The position numbers and the translations under genes were made by a program. A stretch of DNA of 5,771 nt from an uncultured Pseudoclavibacter sp. GTDB taxonomy: Bacteria > Actinomycetota > Actinomycetes > Actinomycetales > Microbacteriaceae. Numbering within the stretch: position 1 is the first letter of the stretch; every line of letters starts with the position of its first letter. The notes below the pieces were generated by a model, which saw nothing but the letters and a program-made list of their open reading frames with translations, had not been told where the DNA came from and did no database searches. Shown here piece by piece: positions 1-4,966 of this stretch. The stretch covers positions 1 to 5,771 of the forward strand of contig CAMIMS010000069.1 of the NCBI GenBank assembly GCA_946221025.1, given 5' to 3'.

Positions 1-1337
1 ACGCCACCCACAGCACCCGGCTCACCCACGGCAGCCACTCCCACGAGGGCGCCACCCGCGCCGACCTCGACGCGCTCGTCTCGCGCCACGAACGCATCCC
101 CGCCCTCGAGCAGCACCAGCTCATCGAGCGCCACCCCGACATCAACGAGGTGCGCGAGTGGTGGGTCGCCCTCCCCGAACCCGAGCGGAGGCGGATGGAG
201 CACGACGCGGCCCTGCTCATCGGCAACCTGGACGGCCTGCCGTGGCCGGCACGCATCCGCGCGAACCACATCACGATCGACCGCATCCTCGCCCGCTTCG
301 CCGACGCGGCAGCGCTCCAACCGTGGACCCCGTCCGGCAGGCGACGCCTGCGGATGCTGCGGCGCACCCGACCCCTCCCCCGCCGAGTGCGCATCCTCGA
401 GCGCTTGAAGCAACTGCACTCCGGCCCCGGATACTTCGACCGCGGCGACCTCCCGCGCTTTCTCATCGCCTTCAACCCGTTCACCGCCGGCATCGTTGAA
501 TACCTCGGCCCATCCATCCGCGACACGGACGACCCGTACGAGCTGCCCTACGCGCGCGGCGTGCGCGCGGTGGGCCTGTTCGTGCCGGGCAACGAATCAG
601 ACCTCTTGCAGTTCGAGGGCAAAGCGCACACCATGTCCGAGCCCGTGCTGCTCGCCAATAACGCGGCGGGCGGGCGCGTCGCGGGCATGATCGCCTGGCA
701 GGGAGGGCGCTTCCCCCACGGCCCCGAAGCGCTCCTGTCGACCCGGGTGCGGGAACTCGCACCGCTACTCGTGCGCTTCGGCGAGGCGCTCGTGCGAGAC
801 GAATCGGTGCGAGTCACCGCCTTCGGCTTCAGCTTCGGCGGCGCGGTCACCGGCACCGCGCTCGCGCAGGGGCTTCGAGTGGATCAGGTCGTGCACCTCT
901 CGAGCGCAGGTCTCGGCTTCGGAACCCGTTCGGTGGCAGACCTCCCCTCGCACGCGCAGGTCCCGCATATCTCTCTCATGTGCCCGGGCGACACATCCGT
1001 CGGTTGGATTCAGAGGATGCGGATGCGCATCCCCGGCATTGGCGAGGTCGGGCACGGAGGCAGCCCCATCTACGACCCCGGCGTGACGCGGCTTGAAACG
1101 GGCTGGTTGAAGGCGGAGGCGGATGGGGGCCCGCCCCTCACCGGGCACACGACGATTCTCGAGAAGTGGGGAACGACCGCGAAGCACAATATGGCGGCGG
1201 TGCTCGCCGGTGGCGACGTGGAGCTCGCGGCGCCGAGGTCGCTGCCCTACCGGGTGGCCGAGCGACTCGGGTTGCCGCTCACGCCGATCACGCGGCCCGG
1301 GTATCGGCCCAAGCGGCGGGAATGGCCGGCGCCATAA
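1..1337 (+). CDS. DUF1023-type alpha/beta hydrolase, 5'-truncated by the window edge
   Basis: The reading frame is open from base 3 to a TAA stop at 1335-1337 and holds no ATG, GTG or TTG before the GTG at 150. The family motif region already starts around that GTG, so the true start lies upstream of the window. Counting from the GTG as residue 1, visible landmarks are the EWW...GNLDGLP segment (residues 3-31), a VPGN turn after a beta strand, the nucleophile elbow GFSFGG with Ser228, a likely acid Asp281 in CPGD, and a likely catalytic His333 in TGHTTILE followed by the HNMAAVLAG helix. This order matches the Abhydrolase_8/DUF1023 family of actinobacteria, whose members often carry an extra N-terminal helical region, absent here because of the cut. 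Family members are predicted serine hydrolases of unknown substrate. The usual His before the nucleophile (GHSYG) is Phe here. Confidence is high for the fold and low for the substrate. Confidence 0.85.
   Translation, partial: ATHSTRLTHGSHSHEGATRADLDALVSRHERIPALEQHQLIERHPDINEVREWWVALPEPERRRMEHDAALLIGNLDGLPWPARIRANHITIDRILARFADAAALQPWTPSGRRRLRMLRRTRPLPRRVRILERLKQLHSGPGYFDRGDLPRFLIAFNPFTAGIVEYLGPSIRDTDDPYELPYARGVRAVGLFVPGNESDLLQFEGKAHTMSEPVLLANNAAGGRVAGMIAWQGGRFPHGPEALLSTRVRELAPLLVRFGEALVRDESVRVTAFGFSFGGAVTGTALAQGLRVDQVVHLSSAGLGFGTRSVADLPSHAQVPHISLMCPGDTSVGWIQRMRMRIPGIGEVGHGGSPIYDPGVTRLETGWLKAEADGGPPLTGHTTILEKWGTTAKHNMAAVLAGGDVELAAPRSLPYRVAERLGLPLTPITRPGYRPKRREWPAP
1015..1032. repeat. Three adjacent copies of GGATGC/GCATCC forming a 12-base palindrome
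   Basis: Two direct copies of GGATGC are followed at once by GCATCC, so 1021-1032 (GGATGCGCATCC) is a perfect palindrome. It is within the hydrolase coding region, where it encodes RMRMRI. It is the densest occurrence of the window's over-represented hexamer. Confidence 0.6.
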
Positions 1338-1363
1338 CCCGGCAATCGCGGCAGCCCCGACAG

Positions 1364-1383
1364 TCCGGAAGCCCGGAAGGGCT
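1364..1383. terminator. Overlapping GC hairpins between convergent genes, possible weak terminator
   Basis: Between the hydrolase stop and the DUF3253 stop there are two short inverted repeats. TCCGG-AAGC-CCGGA lies at 1364-1377, and AGCCC-GGAA-GGGCT lies at 1370-1383 with a GNRA-type tetraloop. They share bases, so only one can form at a time. There is no T-tract on either side, which is common for actinobacterial ends. The position between two converging genes is the main argument for a terminator; the stems are only 5 base pairs. Confidence 0.3.
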
Positions 1384-1394
1384 CGAAGCGCGGT

Positions 1395-1676
1395 TCAGTC
1401 GCGCCATGTCGGCCCGCGCCGCAACCGGATCGGCCCGCGGGCCCTGGCAATGTCGACCGTCTCATCGCCCTGCGTCACGATGATCTCCCCGCGCTCAGCA
1501 AGCTGCTTTGCCACCTCGCGCACCGGATCCATCAAATCCCGCCAGCCATCCTCTCCGTGGGCGCGGGCAACTTCGGACGGGCAAATGGATGAGGATGCGT
1601 CGCGCACGGCAAGGAGCTCCAGCATCGTGGCGCGCAGCTCATCGGCCGTCGGCGAGCTCATCACCCGGTCGTTCAT
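1395..1676 (-). CDS. DUF3253 family small protein
   Basis: This is a 93-residue protein of unknown function. The conserved pattern of DUF3253 is clear: DELRATMLELLAVR (residues 12-25), the ICPSEVAR core (31-38), WRDLM (45-49), the helix PVREVAKQLAERG (51-63), the IIVTQGDETVD hairpin (65-75), and the ending ARGPIRLRRG (79-88). The helix-helix-helix-hairpin layout looks like a winged-helix fold, but that is my inference. I chose the ATG at 1676 because it overlaps the TGA of the upstream DoxX-like gene as ATGA and has AGGCG nine bases before it. The frame stays open to 1820, but that part overlaps the DoxX-like gene and shows no family similarity. A second ATG at 1661 (MSSPTADELR) is possible but has no clear ribosome binding site. 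The overlap suggests translational coupling to the DoxX-like protein. No catalytic residues are evident. Confidence 0.85.
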   Translation of the reverse strand: MNDRVMSSPTADELRATMLELLAVRDASSSICPSEVARAHGEDGWRDLMDPVREVAKQLAERGEIIVTQGDETVDIARARGPIRLRRGPTWRD

Positions 1677-2047
1677 CGTCGCGAGCGCCTGGCGGGCTCG
1701 GCGGCGATGCTCCAGGCGGCGCGCATGAGCGGGATCTGTAACGGCAGTCGCGCGAGCGTGACTTCGCGAAGCCCCGGCGTTTTGCGCGACTTGTAGGCGT
1801 GCACACCGTTCGCCGGCCACACCGCCGCGAGGAGCGCGACCGACAGGAGGCCGCCGAGGGGCCGGGTCGCACGGTTCGCGATGAGCGCCGCGCAGGCGAG
1901 TTCGGCCACACCGGATGCGTACGTGTAGAAGCGCGGCGAACCCGGCAGCTGTTTTGGCACGATGCCGTCGAACGGCTCGGGATGCGTGAAATGCAGCACC
2001 CCGGCCACCGCGAACAGCGGCGCGAGCAGCGACTTGATCGGGTTCAT
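1673..2047 (-). CDS. DoxX-like small integral membrane protein
   Basis: This 124-residue protein has four hydrophobic segments, at roughly residues 5-20, 41-58, 63-79 and 101-116. That is the four-helix layout of the DoxX/MauE-like families. Between helices 1 and 2 it carries the typical block AGVLHFTHPEPFDGIVPKQL (15-34), followed by PGSPRFYTYASGVAELACAA. After helix 3 come a basic loop and the LPLQIPL segment. No CxxC or other redox cysteine pair is present, so an electron-transfer role cannot be argued from sequence. The Arg-rich tail (RRSRR) should lie in the cytoplasm. The ATG at 2047 is preceded by TAGGCT ending six bases upstream, which suggests a leaderless transcript. The stop TGA overlaps the start of the DUF3253 gene. 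The family's molecular role is poorly defined; members are often annotated only as DoxX family proteins. Confidence in the family is high. Confidence 0.88.
   Translation of the reverse strand: MNPIKSLLAPLFAVAGVLHFTHPEPFDGIVPKQLPGSPRFYTYASGVAELACAALIANRATRPLGGLLSVALLAAVWPANGVHAYKSRKTPGLREVTLARLPLQIPLMRAAWSIAAEPARRSRR
1686..1690 (-). promoter_or_regulatory. Ribosome binding site AGGCG supporting the DUF3253 start at 1676
   Basis: AGGCG lies nine bases upstream of the ATG at 1676 on the minus strand, inside the end of the DoxX-like gene. It is a partial match to AGGAGG and supports the ATGA-overlap start over the ATG at 1661. Confidence 0.4.
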
Positions 2048-2053
2048 GCCCCG

Positions 2054-2082
2054 AGCCTACGAAGGCCGGTCGAGAGCGGCAA
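2054..2082 (-). promoter_or_regulatory. Candidate promoter of the DoxX-like/DUF3253 pair (leaderless geometry)
   Basis: On the minus strand TTGCCG (2082-2077) is followed after 17 bases by TAGGCT (2059-2054), and six bases later by the ATG at 2047. TTGCCG matches TTGACA at four of six positions. TAGGCT fits the TANNNT -10 pattern of actinobacterial promoters. A start about seven bases after the -10 box would fall at or next to the ATG. This is prediction from spacing only. Confidence 0.45.
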
Positions 2083-2099
2083 TGCGCCAGGCGTGAGCT

Positions 2100-3617
2100 T
2101 TAGTCCTGATCGGTGCCGAGGATGCGGTCAATCGCCGCGAGCGGGATCGGCAACCAGTCGCGCCGGTGCAGCGCCTCGTAGCGCGTCTCGTACACGGCCT
2201 TGTCGAGCTCGAATGCCGCGAGCAGCCGCGCATCCAGCATCCGCTCGATCGCATCCGCCGCGACCCCGCGGTCGGCAAGGCCCTGCCGGTATCCGCGGAT
2301 GAACGCATCCCGGCTCGCGCTCGCCCACTCGCGCGCGGGATCGGCCGAAGACGCCTCGACACCGGCCGCATCCGCCTCGGCCGCCTGCATCGCGAGCGAT
2401 CCGGCGACGTAGTCGAACGAGCGAAGCATCCCGGCGACATCGCGCACGGTCGAGTCGGGCTCGTTGCGCTCGGCGAGGGGCCGAAGCGGCTCGCCCTCGA
2501 AATCGAGGAGCACCCATCCGACGTCCGGCACGAGCAGCACCTGACCGAGGTGGTAGTCGCCGTGGATGCGTTGCAGCGACGGCCACGAGGCGCCTTCGGC
2601 CTCCGCGAACACCGCGAACGCCGCATCGCGCACGCTGGAAAGCTCCGGCACGAGCGACACGGCCTCATCGAAGCGGTCGCGCATGAGCTGCACCGAGGCA
2701 GCGGCACGAGACGCATCAACGGGCACGGTCGGCAGGTGCTCGCCGAGCACCGCGTGGGTTTCGGCGGTCGCCTCTCCGAGCTTCGACGCGTCCTCAACGA
2801 ACGCCTCCCCGTCGCCCGCGGCGCGAAGCGCAACCCGCCACGCATCCTCGACACCGTCGAAGAATCGCTGCGCGAAGGCGAGGTGACCGGCTGCCCGGCG
2901 GCCATCGACACGCGGGTCGACCCAGCTACCGCGCACATTCCCAAGCACCGGCGGCACGCGCGAGGAACCGGCCGCCGCAAGCTCCGTTTGCAGCACCACA
3001 TCCGGGTTGTCGCCGTCGGCAATCGTGCGGAACACCTTGATGATCAGCGGCGGCGCTTCAGCGCCGTCGGCTCCGCGCATCCGGTAAATGATCGACGTGT
3101 TCGACTGCTCGCCGCGCAGCACGCTCGTGCTCACGGGGGTGCCGGCCAGGTCGCTCGCGCTCAGGTGCCCGGTAACGCTCACCGCATCCGGCGCATCGCC
3201 CGCACGCACGTCGCGCTCGCCGATGATGAGGTCGAGGAGGGCAGCGGCGAACGATTCGTCTCGCGGGCCGTCGATCGCCGCGTACTGCACGCCGCCACGC
3301 TCGATCACGCCGAGAAATCCCTCGGGCTCGGCTTCTCGGTGGTCAGGGGCGGGCTGGATGGGGCGAAGCACGATCGGCACCTGATAGACGACGGGTCGGT
3401 TGCCGGATTCGCGGCCGGACTCATCGGCCACGATCCCGACAAGAATGACCGGCGATGCCTCTGACCCGCCCGGGGCCGATCGCCGCGCACCGTCGCCGCG
3501 CGCGGCTGGCTCCTGCAGCTCATACGAGCCGAGCGCCCGCAGCCTGGGCGCCCCGGCGCCCGCGAACCAGCGCTGGCTCGGCATCCAATCGGTGATCAGA
3601 TCCGTGAGCTGCTGCAT
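2100..3617 (-). CDS. mak: Maltokinase-family sugar kinase (Mak/Pep2-like)
   Basis: This 505-residue protein, somewhat longer than typical maltokinases (about 450-460), resembles the enzymes that use ATP to make maltose 1-phosphate for the GlgE alpha-glucan route. Its opening WMPSQRWFAG (11-20) is characteristic of the N-terminal cap. The GEQSNTS loop (169-175) and Lys194 in LIIKVFR fit ATP binding. HGDYHLGQ (352-359) is the catalytic loop, with Asp354 the likely base, and LLDFEGEP (370-377) with Asp372 is the metal-binding DFG-like motif, followed by RPLAER. All key residues of the aminoglycoside-phosphotransferase-like fold are present. The extra length seems to lie in loops of the cap (around residues 35-55 and 65-100). 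No treS, glgE or glgB is in the window. The rRNA methyltransferase gene ends 75 bases upstream and the DoxX-like gene starts 52 bases downstream. An alternative is a related actinobacterial kinase acting on another sugar, such as glucosamine. Confidence 0.85.
   Translation of the reverse strand: MQQLTDLITDWMPSQRWFAGAGAPRLRALGSYELQEPAARGDGARRSAPGGSEASPVILVGIVADESGRESGNRPVVYQVPIVLRPIQPAPDHREAEPEGFLGVIERGGVQYAAIDGPRDESFAAALLDLIIGERDVRAGDAPDAVSVTGHLSASDLAGTPVSTSVLRGEQSNTSIIYRMRGADGAEAPPLIIKVFRTIADGDNPDVVLQTELAAAGSSRVPPVLGNVRGSWVDPRVDGRRAAGHLAFAQRFFDGVEDAWRVALRAAGDGEAFVEDASKLGEATAETHAVLGEHLPTVPVDASRAAASVQLMRDRFDEAVSLVPELSSVRDAAFAVFAEAEGASWPSLQRIHGDYHLGQVLLVPDVGWVLLDFEGEPLRPLAERNEPDSTVRDVAGMLRSFDYVAGSLAMQAAEADAAGVEASSADPAREWASASRDAFIRGYRQGLADRGVAADAIERMLDARLLAAFELDKAVYETRYEALHRRDWLPIPLAAIDRILGTDQD
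2230..2256. repeat. Cluster of three GCATCC words in the maltokinase C-terminal coding region
   Basis: GCATCC occurs at 2230, 2238 and 2251, with three further copies at 2305, 2368 and 2426, making six copies in about 200 bases. The copies sit in different codon frames, so the encoded amino acids do not by themselves explain the repetition. Confidence 0.5.
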
Positions 3618-3619
3618 GG

Positions 3620-3629
3620 TGGGGCCCCA
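3620..3629 (-). repeat. Perfect palindrome just before the maltokinase start
   Basis: TGGGGCCCCA is self-complementary and ends two bases before the ATG at 3617 on the minus strand. The only purine-rich candidate for ribosome binding here, GGGG at 3628-3625, seven bases from the ATG, lies inside it. The palindrome is too tight to fold on itself as a hairpin. Confidence 0.4.
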
Positions 3630-3643
3630 ATCGCGTTCATGCG

Positions 3644-3658
3644 CGCGAGATGCTCGCG
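3644..3658. repeat. Short inverted repeat in the methyltransferase-maltokinase gap
   Basis: CGCGAG-ATG-CTCGCG forms a six-base-pair stem with a three-base loop in the 75-base gap between the two genes. It could be a small RNA hairpin in the maltokinase leader or a weak terminator after the methyltransferase. No T-run follows on either strand. In GC-rich DNA a stem of this size can arise by chance. Confidence 0.3.
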
Positions 3659-3692
3659 GCGCCCGCTCAGGCTAACGGCGCGAGTAAACGGA

Positions 3693-4898
3693 CTATCCGG
3701 ATTCGCTGACCGCCCGGCGACGCGACCGTGACAGCGTGATCGTGAAGCGCGGATCGCGCGCGATCTGCCGGGTTGGGCCGATGTGGCGCTCGAGGCGCTG
3801 CCGGTGCCCGAGGTGCGAGTTGAACACGGTCACCATCGCACCCCCCGGCGCGAGCACGCGACCCGCATCCTCGAATATTGGCCCCGCGAGGTCGCGTTCC
3901 ACTGCCCGCCCCTCGTGGAACGGCGGATTGCACAGGATGAGGTTCACCGACTGGTCGGGCAGGCTCGAGGCCCCGAGGTCGCGCACGACGCGGATGCGGT
4001 CTGCGAGCCCGTTGCGCTCGATCGTGCGGCGTGCAGATTCGGTCGCGATCCAGGAGCGGTCGGAGGCGATGACGCTGGCGCCCGCGATGCGGCGCGCTGC
4101 CTCGATCGCGAGGATGCCGGTGCCGCAGCCGAGGTCGAGCACGGTGAGCGGCTGGTCGCTAGCGGCAACGCCCGCGACGCCCGTGTTGACCGCCTTACCG
4201 CCGCGTTCAGCTGAACCGAGACCGAGTTCGTTCAATGCATCCGGAAGCGCCGTCAATAGCGACCGCGTGCCCAGGTCGAGCTTCGCGCCCGCGAACACGC
4301 CGCCGAGCGCCTCCACGTCGATCGGCGCCGAAAGCTCGCGCTCGTCAATGCGGGCGACCGACACCCCGCCTGCTGTCGCGCCTCGCGGCTCGGATGCGAC
4401 GAGCGCACGCGCTTTTCGGAGACCCAGCGTCGCGCGCACCCGCTCGAACCCCGCTTCGAGCGTCGTCGTGTGTGCCCGCCGTAAGTGCTTGTCGCGCTCC
4501 CCCGCGAGAAGCACGGCGTGAGCCGGCGCGTGCTCGGCAACGAGCCCCGCGACATACGCGAGTTCGTCATTCGCTTTCGGGATGCGGATGAGGATGAGAT
4601 CGGCACCCCGCGCAAGCTCGGCGTCCGCCGGCACCACCTCGATGGGGCAGTCCGCCCGCCGCACGGCGGCGGAAACGAGCCGTTCGGCATCGAGCGCATC
4701 GGTGAACACCCGCATCCCGCTCGGGTGCAACCGACTCGCGGCAGCGAGCGTCAGGCTCCCATCCGTATCGCCAACCACAACCACGACGGGCGATGAGCGG
4801 ATGCGCTCCGGCGCGGACCCGGCGAGCATCGCCTCGGCCTCGCGGAGCATGCACTCACTCGCCGCATCCGCCTCGGGAACTGCCGAATCACTCACCAC
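3693..4898 (-). CDS. RsmC/RlmG-like class I methyltransferase (rRNA guanine-N2 type)
   Basis: This 401-residue protein has the two-part layout of RsmC and RlmG, which methylate guanine N2 in 16S or 23S rRNA using S-adenosylmethionine. Residues 1 to about 190 form a degenerate methyltransferase-like domain, as in those enzymes. VFAGAKLDLGTRSLLTALPD (201-220) leads into the catalytic domain, with the SAM-binding loop DLGCGTG (255-261), a likely ribose-binding Asp280, and the catalytic motif NPPFHEG (324-330). The late block FNSHLGHRQRLERHIG (359-374) matches the NRHL..Y..L segment of RlmG/RsmC. A Gly/Ala-rich stretch (about 226-249) before the SAM loop looks like an inserted linker. The start is GTG at 4898, with a second GTG directly after it. 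No Shine-Dalgarno sequence is visible, but TAGCGT ends six bases upstream. Target rRNA and position cannot be told from sequence, so no gene symbol is given. It is first in the minus-strand run. Confidence 0.85.
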   Translation of the reverse strand: MVSDSAVPEADAASECMLREAEAMLAGSAPERIRSSPVVVVVGDTDGSLTLAAASRLHPSGMRVFTDALDAERLVSAAVRRADCPIEVVPADAELARGADLILIRIPKANDELAYVAGLVAEHAPAHAVLLAGERDKHLRRAHTTTLEAGFERVRATLGLRKARALVASEPRGATAGGVSVARIDERELSAPIDVEALGGVFAGAKLDLGTRSLLTALPDALNELGLGSAERGGKAVNTGVAGVAASDQPLTVLDLGCGTGILAIEAARRIAGASVIASDRSWIATESARRTIERNGLADRIRVVRDLGASSLPDQSVNLILCNPPFHEGRAVERDLAGPIFEDAGRVLAPGGAMVTVFNSHLGHRQRLERHIGPTRQIARDPRFTITLSRSRRRAVSESG

Positions 4899-4904
4899 GC
4901 CATC

Positions 4905-4910
4905 ACGCTA
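4905..4910 (-). promoter_or_regulatory. Candidate -10 box of the methyltransferase gene (leaderless geometry)
   Basis: TAGCGT (4910-4905 on the minus strand) fits the TANNNT -10 pattern and is separated by six bases from the GTG at 4898, so transcription could begin at the start codon. No convincing -35 box is seen 16-18 bases upstream. The -35 position falls on the left arm of the inverted repeat at 4926-4962. Confidence 0.35.
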
Positions 4911-4925
4911 CCGACGCGCCCCGAC

Positions 4926-4962
4926 ATGCCCGCCCGCCGCCCCGAGACGGCTGAGCGGGCAT
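4926..4962. repeat. Inverted repeat in the divergent intergenic region, possible operator or RNA hairpin
   Basis: ATGCCCGC (4926-4933) and GCGGGCAT (4955-4962) are perfect reverse complements, 21 bases apart. Inside, GCCG (4936-4939) and CGGC (4948-4951) can also pair, leaving an 8-base loop. The right arm covers most of GAGCGGG (4953-4959), the only plausible ribosome binding site for the lipoprotein gene starting at 4967 or 4973. The left arm sits where the -35 region of the divergent methyltransferase promoter would be. It could be a regulator binding site for both genes or a leader hairpin that limits translation of the lipoprotein. Confidence 0.4.
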
Positions 4963-4966
4963 CCTT

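Noticed and set aside
150..152. GTG at 150 as the true start of the hydrolase
   Set aside because: The frame is open to the window edge and the upstream residues (for example HERIPALEQHQLIERHPDINEV) read smoothly into the family's opening motif, so the GTG is probably an internal valine.
1123..1728. A 201-codon plus-strand frame running across the convergent gap
   Set aside because: It overlaps the hydrolase end in another phase and lies antisense to DUF3253. The translation is Arg/Ser-rich with no motif.
1677..1820. A longer version of the DUF3253 gene starting at 1820
   Set aside because: The extra 48 residues overlap the DoxX-like gene, show no family similarity, and the ATGA overlap with AGGCG upstream supports the start at 1676.
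2057..3022. A 321-codon frame on the minus strand in another phase of the maltokinase gene
   Set aside because: The Arg/Ser/Cys-rich low-complexity translation is typical of a frame-shifted reading of GC-rich coding DNA.
2166..3464. A 432-codon open frame on the plus strand opposite the maltokinase gene
   Set aside because: Its translation is rich in Arg, His and Ala with no recognisable domain, and it mirrors a well-supported gene. High G+C at third positions creates such antisense frames.
3669..3697. Full promoter for the maltokinase gene
   Set aside because: TAGCCT fits the -10 pattern, but no acceptable -35 box is found 16-18 bases upstream, so it is noted only within a finding and not called as a feature.
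1395..4898. The minus-strand gene run as a new defence or biosynthetic system, with the neighbouring nuclease
   Set aside because: The nuclease is on the opposite strand with its own signal peptide, and the four minus-strand products belong to families that occur separately in many actinobacteria. Nothing in the sequence links them into one mechanism.
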